Both the position numbers and the translations under genes were made by a program. Positions 46,620-57,363 of a stretch of 64,000 nucleotides of DNA are shown here, in pieces. How positions within the stretch are numbered: position 1 is the stretch's first letter; each line of letters starts with the position of its first letter. Source of the stretch: Methanothermobacter tenebrarum (GTDB taxonomy: Archaea > Methanobacteriota > Methanobacteria > Methanobacteriales > DSM-23052); the NCBI RefSeq assembly GCF_003264935.1, contig NZ_QLOE01000004.1:1-64000 (forward strand), in the 5' to 3' direction. The notes below the pieces were generated by a model, which did no database searches, was not told where the DNA came from, and saw only the letters and a program-made list of their open reading frames with translations.

Positions 46620-47561
46620 ATGTCATGTACAAAATGTGGCTCAGAAAATGTTATCATCCATAGAAGATATTCAGGACAACACCTATGCAAAAAATGCTTC
46701 ATTGAAACAATCCAAAAAAAAGTCCTCAAGGACATAAAAAAATACGAACTGATAAAAAAAGGTGATAAAGTACTGGTCGCCCTTTCAGGTGGAAAAGACA
46801 GCACAACAGTACTAGATATACTATCAATACTCGCAGAAAGAAACATAATAGAACTCGAGGCAATAACAATAGACGAAGGTATAAAAGACTACCGCGAAAA
46901 AGGAATAGAATACGCCTCAGAAACTTGCAAAAAACTTGGAATACCACAACACATATTCTCATTCAAAGAACACTTCAAAATAACAATAGACGAAATAATG
47001 GCATCAAAACCCCCAAGAAAAGCATGCACATACTGCGGAGTGCTCAGAAGATGGATACTTAACAAGGAAGCCAAAAAACTTGGAGCAGATAAAATAGCAA
47101 CCGGACACAATCTTGACGACGAAGTCCAAGCAATAGTAATGAACTACCTAGAAGGAAACATAGAAAACCTCACCAGGATAGGCCCTGCAACCTATTCACA
47201 AAAATTTGTAACTAAAATCAAACCACTCAGGGAAATCCCAGAAAAAGAGGTCACAGCATATGTAATGGCAAAGGGCTTAAAAGTCCACCTAGAAGAATGC
47301 CCATACCGAAAAACTTCCTTCAGGAAAAAAATAGGCACAATACTAACCGGACTATCAAAAGACCATCCCACCATACTATACTCCACCCTAAGAGGTCATG
47401 AAAAAATCAGAAATGCCCTTAAAAAAGAACTTAAAGGGGAATCCATACTAAGAGAGTGTATAAGGTGTGGTCAGCCAGCTGCCCGGGACCTATGCAAAAC
47501 TTGCACCCTCCTAAAAGAGATAGGGAGGTTAAAAGATGAAATTCACTCTCATAATAGATGA
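46620..47561 (+). CDS. tRNA 2-thiolation protein of the TtuA/Ncs6 family
   Basis: It adenylates a tRNA uridine and inserts sulfur. The PP-loop is VALSGGKDSTT near residue 50. Two zinc-ribbon pairs flank it: CTKCGSE...CKKC at the N-terminus and CIRCGQPAARDLCKTC at the C-terminus. The catalytic cysteines are in CTYCGVLRR and in the later ECPYRKTS. The length is 313. The MoaD/SAMP-like sulfur carrier gene overlaps its 3' end, which supports a role in 2-thiouridine synthesis. Confidence 0.87.
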   Translation: MSCTKCGSENVIIHRRYSGQHLCKKCFIETIQKKVLKDIKKYELIKKGDKVLVALSGGKDSTTVLDILSILAERNIIELEAITIDEGIKDYREKGIEYASETCKKLGIPQHIFSFKEHFKITIDEIMASKPPRKACTYCGVLRRWILNKEAKKLGADKIATGHNLDDEVQAIVMNYLEGNIENLTRIGPATYSQKFVTKIKPLREIPEKEVTAYVMAKGLKVHLEECPYRKTSFRKKIGTILTGLSKDHPTILYSTLRGHEKIRNALKKELKGESILRECIRCGQPAARDLCKTCTLLKEIGRLKDEIHSHNR

Positions 47562-47736
47562 CGAGAAAAAAACAATGAAAATCAGGGAAAAATTAACAAT
47601 CAAAGATGTTCTCAAAGATTTTAAAATCCCCCTAGAAGCGGTTGTAGTTAAAAAAAATGGTGAGATAGTAGTTGAAGAAGAACAAGTAAATGATGGCGAC
47701 ATTATAGAAGTTATTAGGGTCATATATGGTGGATAA
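47536..47736 (+). CDS. Ubiquitin-like sulfur carrier (MoaD/ThiS/SAMP2-like)
   Basis: This small beta-grasp protein (66 residues) ends in the required Gly-Gly (RVIYGG). It overlaps the thiolase gene by 26 bases. After activation by an E1-like enzyme (candidate at 14235-14987) its C-terminus can carry sulfur to the thiolase for tRNA modification, as TtuB or SAMP2 do. A role in molybdopterin synthesis is the alternative, but the neighbour favours tRNA thiolation. Confidence 0.82.
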   Translation: MKFTLIIDDEKKTMKIREKLTIKDVLKDFKIPLEAVVVKKNGEIVVEEEQVNDGDIIEVIRVIYGG

Positions 47737-47740
47737 TACC

Positions 47741-48604
47741 ATGAGAGTGTACTATGAATGCGCTCCGTGTTTTCTAAGGCAGGCAAGGGAAGCATTGGAT
47801 CTTGCAATAGATGATGAAAAACTAAAATTCAAAATAATGAAAAAGATAATAAATTTACTCGATTCCAAATTCAAGGAAGGCGCAATATCCAATGAAATAG
47901 GCACCACTATCCACAGGCTCATCAAAGAGATGACAGGAAACAATGACCCCTATGCCTATGAAAAGAAAAGATGTAACAAGATCGCTCAGAATTTCCTACC
48001 AATAGTCAGAAAATTCCTAAAAGATAATGAAAACCTCGAAGATTTCGTGAAAGTGGCCATAACAGGTAACATAATAGACTTCGGAGCCCTTGGACTCGAC
48101 TTCAACCATGAAAAAGTTGTTATAGAATCCCTCCATTCCCCTTTAGAAGTCAACCATACCAACATACTCGAAGATGATCTAAAAAAATCCAAAAAAGTGC
48201 TCTATCTTGCGGATAATACAGGTGAAATAATATTCGACAGACTACTCATAAAAAAACTCCTAGATTATGACGTGAACATCACAGTTGCTGTTAAAGACAA
48301 ACCCATACTCAATGATGCTTGCATAGAAGATGCATTGGAAGCGGGACTCAATAAAATCGCGGATATTGTTACAACCGGAACAGATTCAGTGGGTGTAATC
48401 TACCATGAATTTTCAAATGAATTCAAAGAAATATTTGACAATTCCCAGATTATAATAGCTAAAGGCCTTGGCAATTATGAGGGCCTAACAGAAGCTCCAC
48501 TTGACAATAAATCAGTATTTTGCTTATTAAATGCTAAATGCACAGCCATTGCAAAGGATATAGGGGTGAAAGTAGGATCTAATGTAATGATAAAAATCAA
48601 TTAA
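47741..48604 (+). CDS. DUF89/ARMT1-like metal-dependent phosphatase family
   Basis: The family acts as metabolite-damage phosphatases. The N-terminal CAPCFLRQA cysteine pair and the metal-binding core LADNTGEIIFDRLL near residue 160 are intact, with AKGLGNYEGL near the end. GGTGGATAA sets the ATG at 47741; an ATG at 47726 is less likely. It follows the sulfur carrier by four bases, so it is in the same operon. The substrate is unknown. Confidence 0.8.
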   Translation: MRVYYECAPCFLRQAREALDLAIDDEKLKFKIMKKIINLLDSKFKEGAISNEIGTTIHRLIKEMTGNNDPYAYEKKRCNKIAQNFLPIVRKFLKDNENLEDFVKVAITGNIIDFGALGLDFNHEKVVIESLHSPLEVNHTNILEDDLKKSKKVLYLADNTGEIIFDRLLIKKLLDYDVNITVAVKDKPILNDACIEDALEAGLNKIADIVTTGTDSVGVIYHEFSNEFKEIFDNSQIIIAKGLGNYEGLTEAPLDNKSVFCLLNAKCTAIAKDIGVKVGSNVMIKIN

Positions 48605-48633
48605 TAACTCAATCCCAGTAGAGCCTAATTTTT

Positions 48634-49476
48634 TTGGGGAGGTTTGATAATATTAAAGTTGGTTTTATAGGATTTGGAGAAGTAGCATCTACCATGGCTT
48701 CGAAACTCTTAGATGAAGGCGTTGAGGTTTTGACCGCTACGAGAGGTCGGAGTGAACGTACCAAGAAACTAGCACGTGATCTTGGAGTTAGCGAATGCAG
48801 TGACATCTTAGAAGTTTCTAGAAGATCTGATATTGTAATATCTGCTGTCACGCCCAGTGTGGCTATGAAAGTCGCTAGAGAAGTTGGCAATCATGTTAGA
48901 GGGGTCTATGTAGATATAAACAATGTTGCACCTTCTACTGTGAAAAAGGCCCTTGATTATATAAGGAATGGCAGGGTGGTCGATGCTGCTATCATGGGAC
49001 GTATAAGTAAGGATTTAGGGGTTAAAATTTTAGCATCAGGGGTTTCTGCCCATGATTTTGCCAAATTAACTGATTATGGATTCAATATAGAAGTTAGGGG
49101 TGATAGGGTGGGTGATGCCTCCGCACTTAAAATGTTGAGGAGTTCTTATACTAAAGGTGTGTCGGCGCTTTTATGGGAGACTCTTTTGGCAGCATATCGA
49201 ATGGGCCTTGATGAGGATTTGTTGGAAATACTTGAAGAGACAGAAAATGAAGGTTTTAGAGAGCGTGCAATTTCAAGGGTTATAAGTTCGGCTTTACATT
49301 CAAAGAGGAGATATGAGGAGATGAAGGACGTTGAATCATTTTTATCAGAGAACATAACCCCCATAATGTCAAAGTGCACATCTAAAACCTTTAAAAGGAT
49401 ATTCATGGAATTAGATGACCTTAGAATGGTATTCGAGAGTTATACCATGATTTTTGATAATATAAAAAGTTTATAA
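48634..49476 (+). CDS. NAD(P)-binding 6-phosphogluconate dehydrogenase-like oxidoreductase (DUF1932)
   Basis: A Rossmann domain starts VGFIGFGEVAST, and the C-terminal half is of the DUF1932 type. The usual beta-hydroxyacid markers are in part kept (VDINNVAPSTVKKA, MLRSSYTKGVSALLWETLLA). The reaction is unknown. The TTG at 48634 lies within the ribosome site GGGGAGG (48636-48642). The expected start before KVGFIG would be the ATT at 48652, nine bases after that SD, so an ATT start is a real possibility. Confidence 0.75.
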   Translation: MGRFDNIKVGFIGFGEVASTMASKLLDEGVEVLTATRGRSERTKKLARDLGVSECSDILEVSRRSDIVISAVTPSVAMKVAREVGNHVRGVYVDINNVAPSTVKKALDYIRNGRVVDAAIMGRISKDLGVKILASGVSAHDFAKLTDYGFNIEVRGDRVGDASALKMLRSSYTKGVSALLWETLLAAYRMGLDEDLLEILEETENEGFRERAISRVISSALHSKRRYEEMKDVESFLSENITPIMSKCTSKTFKRIFMELDDLRMVFESYTMIFDNIKSL

Positions 49477-49512
49477 TTGTAAAATAAAGATAATAATATT
49501 AAGGTGATTTGA

Positions 49513-49707
49513 TTGGGAGAAGATATTATAGATGATTGCAAAGAGAATCTTAAAAAGCTCATTGGTAAAAAAATCCTTAATGTTGGATTCAAATTTTATG
49601 ATGATGAATGCTGGAGGATCCATTTAGATACTGATGATGGTAAATTTGTCATGACATTTTGCAAATCATGGACATGTCCGATAGTAGAACACAGAGGAAA
49701 AAAATAG
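49513..49707 (+). CDS. Small conserved-looking protein of unknown function (64 aa)
   Basis: The start is TTG behind GGTGATT. It has a helix-strand layout with hydrophobic beta strands (KILNVGFKFYDD, RIHLDTDDGKFVMTFCKSW) and four cysteines at about 9, 33, 50 and 55. No family is recognised. It ends one base before the convergent nucleotidyltransferase gene, with no terminator between. Confidence 0.6.
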   Translation: MGEDIIDDCKENLKKLIGKKILNVGFKFYDDECWRIHLDTDDGKFVMTFCKSWTCPIVEHRGKK

Positions 49708-49708
49708 G

Positions 49709-50995
49709 CTATCCGATATTTATTTTGACTTTGAAACTCCCATTTTCTTTGATGAGCTTACTATAAAATGGTATGAAATGTGAATCTATGATTAACCTAA
49801 GATAGGTTGCCATTACACCCGGGAGAATTAGCTGGCTTTTAATTTTCATCCCATCCCGTATCTGGCAAGAAATAGTATCGTTTTCCTTTACATATATTTT
49901 GGCTTCTGTTCCTTCCTTTAATTTTTTAACTTCAGACTTTTTTAAGCGTATACCAGCTTTGAAGGATCTTTCAGGCTCATTTAAAGATCCTCTGTGTTCC
50001 AAGAATCTTTCATGGGCTTTTTTTGAAGTGTAACCTTTTTCTACGCTCTTTGATACGAACCAGGCCCTTTGAATTATCTTTTCCCTTTTTTGGTCTGGTG
50101 GTATCCACCCCTTTTTCTCATAATATCCTATTAGCTTATAAACTTCTCTCCTGGTTACATTCATTTCCATTGAGCTTAAGGTTAGTCTTGTAAGCACTGG
50201 ACCATACCCGGCCCTTCTAAATGTTGCCCATATCTGGTTTTCTGTATTATATGGTCTCCATTTGACGATGGAGTTTATAAGCTTGGCGTTAAGGTAGGCT
50301 ATCTCTAGGAGGTCTGCTCTTGAAAGCTTGTTCATTTTATCCTTTATCAAATTGAAGTTCCTTTTACCTGGGGCTTTTCTTTTTTTCAGTTCTTTTTCAA
50401 GGATTTTTATAGTGGTTTCTGGTAAAAGTTTGGCCACGTCTTCGGTTATTTTCAAGTTATTTTCTATTATCTTTTTTCTTATTTCTCTTCCTGAAATCTT
50501 TGAACCGTTTTCTGTAAATTCTGGGATGATGTGAAACTTCATTTTCCGGTTGTATTTTTTCTGGAAGAATTCGTTAACGGCAAACCATCTGATAACATTC
50601 CTATTTGGAAGTTTTGCCGGTATTCCGCTGAATATGCCTCTTTTGGCGAAATATTTTGCCTCTTTCTTTATGATTTTGGGGGGGACGTTAGCAGCATCCA
50701 CATAATCTGTAACACCATCCTCTATCATCATAGCTATCCTTATAGGTACAGTGTATGCTAGTGTTAGCCTGTAGTGTAGGCCTTCGATGGGTATGACTTC
50801 ATCAGCCCCTGCTTTGAGGGCCATTTTTTTACGAGCTTCGTATGATGCGAAGAATGGGGCATGGTTGGCACTATAATCCTTGTTAAGGTATATGACGAGT
50901 TTGCTTCCAATTTTTTCTGCTATTTCGCGTCCTTTTTCTATAAGTTTCATGTGTCCTTTATGTAGTGGGTCGAAATCTGCGCTTATCCCAATCAT
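49709..50995 (-). CDS. HIGH-type nucleotidyltransferase (TmcAL-like)
   Basis: The N-terminus has the nucleotidyltransferase signature SADFDPLHKGH, followed by LNKDYSANHAPFFASYEARK and a later SGREIRKKI, in the same order as in TmcAL (tRNA-Met cytidine acetate ligase). The length of 428 fits TmcAL-like proteins. A C-terminal region (about 330-428) looks like a small beta-rich domain. The reaction is adenylylation of an acid or a tRNA base, and the substrate is not certain. A true TmcAL would modify the wobble base of tRNA-Met, whose gene is also in the window. Confidence 0.68.
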   Translation of the reverse strand: MIGISADFDPLHKGHMKLIEKGREIAEKIGSKLVIYLNKDYSANHAPFFASYEARKKMALKAGADEVIPIEGLHYRLTLAYTVPIRIAMMIEDGVTDYVDAANVPPKIIKKEAKYFAKRGIFSGIPAKLPNRNVIRWFAVNEFFQKKYNRKMKFHIIPEFTENGSKISGREIRKKIIENNLKITEDVAKLLPETTIKILEKELKKRKAPGKRNFNLIKDKMNKLSRADLLEIAYLNAKLINSIVKWRPYNTENQIWATFRRAGYGPVLTRLTLSSMEMNVTRREVYKLIGYYEKKGWIPPDQKREKIIQRAWFVSKSVEKGYTSKKAHERFLEHRGSLNEPERSFKAGIRLKKSEVKKLKEGTEAKIYVKENDTISCQIRDGMKIKSQLILPGVMATYLRLIIDSHFIPFYSKLIKENGSFKVKINIG

Positions 50996-51202
50996 CGAAT
51001 CCCTTTTTTTGTGAATTGTCGCACTCTAATTTGACTCTGAAGGTTAAGAATCTATTCTATGGTCTTTATTTGATTATAAATCATGTTCTTCAACTTTGGG
51101 TTTTTTTAGGATGTCATATGGGTTGACTTTCTGATTTTTTTTGTTATTTAACAAAACCAACTTCTTTGGTCTTGCATATGGGGGGGATAAATTTTGGGTG
51201 GA

Positions 51203-52300
51203 TTATCCATAGGCTTGGTATTTGATTTCAGTTGTTGATCTTGTGAAATTTCCGAGTTCTTTTTCGGCGATCCATCTATTGTAGCAGTTGCATTTTATTG
51301 TTGGTATGATTTTTTGGGTTAGGTTGGATTCTATGATCATTTTTTTGAGTTTCGTGTTACATTTTTTACAATTGTATGGGCCTCTTGGTGTTCCTAGTCC
51401 TGAGGTGTCCATTATTGTGGGTATTTTAAGGTTTTTTCGCGTGTTATTTATGATTTCGATGAGGCTCCATATCCATGGGGGCTTATATGAGCCTTTTTTC
51501 CAGAGTTCTTCCATTACTGTGCCTTTGTGTATGGTTGATGGGCAGAATGATATTCTGTCAACGCCTATTTTTTCTGCGTAGACTGCGGAGTTGATGGCAT
51601 CTTGAATGGCTTCTTTTTCACTTGTTAAGATGGGCTTTATAAGTATATAAGCCTTTGATTTTATATTGAAATCCTTTTTTAGACTTTTTATGGTTCTGAT
51701 GGCTCTTTCGAAATCTTTTTTTGTGAAGCCCTTGTTTATTTTGTATTTACGGGTGTAATCGTCTGCTGTTTCAAGTCCTATGCTAACCTCTAATATTTTG
51801 TTTGGGGCGTGATTGCAACATTCAATGAGTATCTTCTTGTTTACGTACTCTGGACGGGATTCTATTATTATCTCCTCTATTTTATCTATTTCATTGAGAT
51901 GTTCTAGTATGAATTTCCTGGATTCTTCTGGGAATTCTTCTGGGTTTAGGAAGCTGCCAGAGATGAATATTTTAACTGCAGTTTTTTCTTTTATCTTATA
52001 CTGGGATATTAGATCTATGAATATCTTGTTTAATTTTTCGGCTTTGATGTCCTCGAGGAGTGAATCTGAAAGGTAGCTGCACATGGTACACCCGCCACTT
52101 TGGGATAGTGCCCATGAGCATCCTCTGGTGGGGAGTATCATGAAAATAGCTTTACCTCTTCCTGAGTAGAGCAAGTCTTCTTGACACCAAGTAGTTGCTA
52201 ATTCTTCTGGTGATTTTCTTCTAATCCGTTTAATAGCCTTTTTTCTGGTTTTCAGTGCTAATTCTTTCATCATATTCCTAGAAAAAGAAGTTTTTATCAT
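51203..52300 (-). CDS. Archaeosine biosynthesis radical SAM protein RaSEA
   Basis: It converts the ArcS lysine adduct at G15 of tRNA to archaeosine with a radical SAM cluster. The cluster cysteines are in RGCSWALSQSGGCTMCSY (CX9CX2C). The TIM-barrel strands FISGSFLNPEEF and SIGLETADDYTRKYKINKG are clear, and a zinc-type CxxC...CxC set (YNCKKCN...KCNCYN) closes the C-terminus. The length is 365. The first ATG has no ribosome site; ATG pairs at about 52273 (MMKELALK) may be the true start. Confidence 0.8.
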   Translation of the reverse strand: MIKTSFSRNMMKELALKTRKKAIKRIRRKSPEELATTWCQEDLLYSGRGKAIFMILPTRGCSWALSQSGGCTMCSYLSDSLLEDIKAEKLNKIFIDLISQYKIKEKTAVKIFISGSFLNPEEFPEESRKFILEHLNEIDKIEEIIIESRPEYVNKKILIECCNHAPNKILEVSIGLETADDYTRKYKINKGFTKKDFERAIRTIKSLKKDFNIKSKAYILIKPILTSEKEAIQDAINSAVYAEKIGVDRISFCPSTIHKGTVMEELWKKGSYKPPWIWSLIEIINNTRKNLKIPTIMDTSGLGTPRGPYNCKKCNTKLKKMIIESNLTQKIIPTIKCNCYNRWIAEKELGNFTRSTTEIKYQAYG

Positions 52301-52404
52301 TAATAGTATGGTTTTTTATTATTTAAATATTCTGTGGAAAAAGAGGAAATAAAAAAAGGAAGGATTATAAAAAAATTGTGGGGGATGTAAATTGCTACTT
52401 TTTT

Positions 52405-53737
<1,333 letters not shown>

Positions 53738-54772
53738 CTATAATTTTGGTTCAAGCCTTTTTATCATGAAGGCCATGAACCCTGCTATCATTGGGAATAA
53801 AAATAGGTATAACAATAATATTGCAACTGGGGGTAAAACTGACCCTTCCATTATTGTGGCGGCTGCTAGTAACATTACGAGAAATATCACAGGTCCAAGG
53901 ATAGCTATAAACATGTATATCATGGTAAATGAGTTAAGCTTTTGGGAATAATCTCTAAGCTTCATCCTCATCTCATATGCCACATCATCTGCTATAATAT
54001 TAAGGGTCTTGGCTAGGTCACCCCCACTTTCAAGTGTCCTTGTAATTTGATAAACGGCCCTATCCAAGCCCTCTGAGTTCACCCGGTTACACATTTCCCT
54101 TAGAGCATTCTCAGTACTTTCACCATATCTTATCTCTTCGAGGGTCCTTGCAAATTCTTCAGATAACGCCCCATAACCTGAAAGTGCCACTGAGCGCATA
54201 CTATCATGGAGTCCTAATCCCGCTCTAAGTTCTGTTGCCATCTGTCTTAAAGCGAATGGTAATTGGCGTGATGCCTCCACGGACTTCCTGCCCTTTTGTA
54301 ATTTTGGTGCAACTGTCAAGATTACTGATAAGGAAGTTACTGCGAACATTAATATTATGCCAATATCCAAGCCAAGGCCTAGTGTGACTGTTATCAGTAA
54401 TAATATGAGGCCGGAAACGATTCCAAGCATTAGGAGTATTTTGGGGTCGAACTTCTTTTCTTCTTCTTTTAATAATTCTTCAAGTGAAGCTTCCATATAC
54501 TTCCTTTCACTTTCTTTTTTCTCTTCTTCCAAGTGTTTGTCGGCTTCTATGAGTTCTTTAAATACTTCCACCTCATCAGGGGTCATCCTCATCCTTTCCA
54601 TTATCATCGAGGTGCTTCTACGCCTTATAGTGCCCCTGAAATCACGTCTACCGGTGAAAGGTTGCCCTATGCTGCCTAGTTTCGCGGCTGGAGTTTTAAC
54701 TCCTTCTTCCACCTTCTTACCCGCCTCTATTGTTATGCCGCCGAGTTTTTCAAAAATCTTTTTAAAAACCAT
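53738..54772 (-). CDS. Type II/IV secretion membrane protein (TadC/GspF-like)
   Basis: It is the inner-membrane platform of an archaeal type IV pilus-like or secretion system. Residues 1-100 are polar and cytosolic. Helices lie at about 115-150 and 295-335, with the GspF helical domain between (ATELRAGLGLHDSMRSVALS, EEIRYGESTENALREM). The length is 344. It follows the ATPase by 30 bases. No pilin-like gene is adjacent. Confidence 0.83.
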   Translation of the reverse strand: MVFKKIFEKLGGITIEAGKKVEEGVKTPAAKLGSIGQPFTGRRDFRGTIRRRSTSMIMERMRMTPDEVEVFKELIEADKHLEEEKKESERKYMEASLEELLKEEEKKFDPKILLMLGIVSGLILLLITVTLGLGLDIGIILMFAVTSLSVILTVAPKLQKGRKSVEASRQLPFALRQMATELRAGLGLHDSMRSVALSGYGALSEEFARTLEEIRYGESTENALREMCNRVNSEGLDRAVYQITRTLESGGDLAKTLNIIADDVAYEMRMKLRDYSQKLNSFTMIYMFIAILGPVIFLVMLLAAATIMEGSVLPPVAILLLYLFLFPMIAGFMAFMIKRLEPKL

Positions 54773-54802
54773 TTTTAGACGCCCCCAATGGGGGGATTTC
54801 TC

Positions 54803-56374
54803 TTAGAGTATCTTCTCTAGAATCTCCTCGGGATTCTTATAATATCCATGGATATATTTGGCCACATTATCTATTGATCTTATATTCTCCTCAGCCATGT
54901 ATTCTAGGACTAATCTTCTTCTCTCGATTTCTTCTTCTATTTCGGTTATACTCATGCCTCTTAGTTCTGCTATTTCTCTTAGGGTTTGGCTTGTTATACC
55001 AACGTATTCGACTTTGTCCGTGACGTTATCCCATTCGAATATCTTGTTTAATTGGATTCTATCCTCTTCCATGCCCACAACTTCGGCTACTTCGGTTATA
55101 CGCCTTATTGAACGACCAGATGAACTGTACATCCTATTTTGCATTATTATGAAATCCAATGCGGGTATCATAATATTAGGGACGTTCATGGGCCTGTTTG
55201 TGAGCCTAGTGATGGTTTCCTGGGCTGTATTGGAGTGTAATGTTCCGAACCCTGAATGGCCAGTGTTTAAGGCCGTGAATAATGTTATGGCTTCGGGGCC
55301 CCTTACTTCTCCTACTATTATCCTGTCTGGTCTTTGTCGGAGGGAGTTTTTGACGAGGGTGTCCATGTCGATTTCGCCTTTTCCTTCTATGTTTGGGGGT
55401 CTTGTTTCCAATCTTAGAATATGTGGGTGTGGTAATTGAAGTTCGAGTGTGTCTTCGATTGTGATAACACGTTCACGGGGTGGTATGAATGCTGCTATTG
55501 TATTCAGGGTTGTTGTCTTACCTGAGCTTGTGCCACCTGCGATTATTGCGTTGCATGGTTTGGCTCCAAGGCCATCTGTACATACCCATAGGAAGGCTGC
55601 GAGATAAGATGATAATGTTTTGAAGTTGATGAGGTCTACGATGGTGTAGGGGTCTTTTTTGAATTTACGTACTGTTAGCGTGGGGCCATCTGGGGAGACT
55701 GGGGGGATGGTTGCGTTGACTCTTGAACCGTCGGGTAATCTTGCATCTAGGATTGGTGTTTGTTGGTCTATGCGTCTGCCTACCTGTCTCGCGATAAGAT
55801 CAATTAGGGCTTTAATATCGTCAGCATCATCGAATATGAGGTTTGTTATCATCATACCTTTGTCTCTATGGTAGACGAAAACAGGTTTTTTCACGCCGAT
55901 TATCATTATCTCTTCGAGGTTATCATCCCTTATGAGGGGGTCTATTTCACCGTAGCCTAGCATTTCTTGCACGATTTGCTTGGCGAGTCTGTCAATGTCT
56001 CGAATCCCCTTCATCCTGAGGAAGTTCTTAATCTCCCTCATGAGGGTTTTTTTGTCGATTTGGAATTCACCGCCGGTGGTTACAGCGGCTTCCACGACCT
56101 TTGTCCTTATTTCATTTATAAGTTCTCTTTCTTTATCGGAAAATTTTGGGAGGGAAACCTTGTATAATGGTATTAGTTCCTCTTCGATGATTTCAAATTC
56201 TTTAACATCTCCCATTTTAGGCTTTGAAGGTTTTCTCTGGATTATCTTATCGATGTCGAAAGTGCTTTCCTTTTCTGATTTAACTTTTCCATTTTCCACG
56301 TCGAGGCTGTCATCAGCGAATTCTCCAAGGATTTCCCTTAAAATCTCCTTCCTTTTATCCTTCATGAGAATCAT
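54803..56374 (-). CDS. Type II/IV secretion ATPase (TadA/VirB11-like)
   Basis: It powers assembly of a pilus-like fibre. Walker A is [14 protein letters not shown], the Walker B-like part is [14 protein letters not shown], and the Asp box is [16 protein letters not shown] 120-residue N-terminal domain precedes it. The length of 523 is usual for the archaeal TadA/FlaI group. It heads a two-gene operon with the TadC-like gene. Confidence 0.87.
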   Translation of the reverse strand: MILMKDKRKEILREILGEFADDSLDVENGKVKSEKESTFDIDKIIQRKPSKPKMGDVKEFEIIEEELIPLYKVSLPKFSDKERELINEIRTKVVEAAVTTGGEFQIDKKTLMREIKNFLRMKGIRDIDRLAKQIVQEMLGYGEIDPLIRDDNLEEIMIIGVKKPVFVYHRDKGMMITNLIFDDADDIKALIDLIARQVGRRIDQQTPILDARLPDGSRVNATIPPVSPDGPTLTVRKFKKDPYTIVDLINFKTLSSYLAAFLWVCTDGLGAKPCNAIIAGGTSSGKTTTLNTIAAFIPPRERVITIEDTLELQLPHPHILRLETRPPNIEGKGEIDMDTLVKNSLRQRPDRIIVGEVRGPEAITLFTALNTGHSGFGTLHSNTAQETITRLTNRPMNVPNIMIPALDFIIMQNRMYSSSGRSIRRITEVAEVVGMEEDRIQLNKIFEWDNVTDKVEYVGITSQTLREIAELRGMSITEIEEEIERRRLVLEYMAEENIRSIDNVAKYIHGYYKNPEEILEKIL

Positions 56375-56382
56375 TTTTTAAT

Positions 56383-57363
56383 ATGATGAATATCATATTT
56401 AAAGATTATATGGGATTAAAGTGTGAATGTGGGGGGGAATGCATACTAGATAAGAGATCCTTATTAGAAAAGATTCAAGATTTTTATAATGGATGTAAGG
56501 ATTGTTATAACCCCCACCTAGATAAGGAAACCCCCATAGGGGATCAAGTGGATTTAGAGGCTATTAATAGGGAGTGGGGTAAATGCAAGTGTGGTAAAAG
56601 ACACCTTGACACTACAATGGGGCACATACTAACTATAATGGTTGAAGAGGGGCTGCTAGATAAAAAATCAAGTCTGAGAAGTGTTGGCACACCACTTATG
56701 AGTATTGGTTATCCGCTTTCAAGAGCACCATTCCTATCACCAAAATCTTTAATCCTATTATCAGATAAGTTAGATAAAAAAACCGCTAAACGCATAATTG
56801 AAGAAGTACCAGAAATTAAAGGAGTTATAAAAGGCAATCCTATGATGACAGTGGGCATCCTTGACTCAAAGTATAAACCTCTCGTATATGAAAGATTAGC
56901 TGGATGCGATATGCGCTGTGATATTATAAAAAGCCAAAGAGGAGCCTTATGCATTTATAAAAGGCAGAGTAGAATGCACATAGAATCTCCAAGCTCTTCA
57001 TATCTGAAGGTGATGAACCTTTATAATATCCTAAGAAAGTTTAAAAGTTCATTTAAGGTTATAGATGCAACATGCGGCCCTGGGACCCTAGGATTGTTCT
57101 CACTCTTTGCAGGGGCCAGTAAAGTAGTATTTAATGACATATGGAGTGAGAGTTTGAAAATGACCCTTATAAATTTGGAAGTAAACCATTTAAAGGATGA
57201 ATATGGAGATTTCGAAGTATACAATGAGGATATAAGGGATCTTCCTTCACTCATTGATGAGAAGTATGATCTTTGTATTGTTGACCCCTTCCCAGGTGTT
57301 GATGTTTCTCCTTTTGTTAGAGCTTCTAGGAAGCTTGCCAAGGAGATACTCCTTATTCGTTAG
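56383..57363 (+). CDS. SAM-dependent methyltransferase with N-terminal cysteine-rich domain
   Basis: The C-terminal 120 residues are a class I methyltransferase with motif I VIDATCGPGTLGL and the acidic end of beta 2 in VVFNDIWSES, then CIVDPFPG as the catalytic motif IV. The first 80 residues carry cysteine pairs (CECGGEC, CKDC, CKCGKRH) that probably hold zinc or an iron-sulfur cluster. The substrate is unknown; an RNA or a small molecule are options. It is divergent from the TadA-like gene. Confidence 0.72.
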   Translation: MMNIIFKDYMGLKCECGGECILDKRSLLEKIQDFYNGCKDCYNPHLDKETPIGDQVDLEAINREWGKCKCGKRHLDTTMGHILTIMVEEGLLDKKSSLRSVGTPLMSIGYPLSRAPFLSPKSLILLSDKLDKKTAKRIIEEVPEIKGVIKGNPMMTVGILDSKYKPLVYERLAGCDMRCDIIKSQRGALCIYKRQSRMHIESPSSSYLKVMNLYNILRKFKSSFKVIDATCGPGTLGLFSLFAGASKVVFNDIWSESLKMTLINLEVNHLKDEYGDFEVYNEDIRDLPSLIDEKYDLCIVDPFPGVDVSPFVRASRKLAKEILLIR

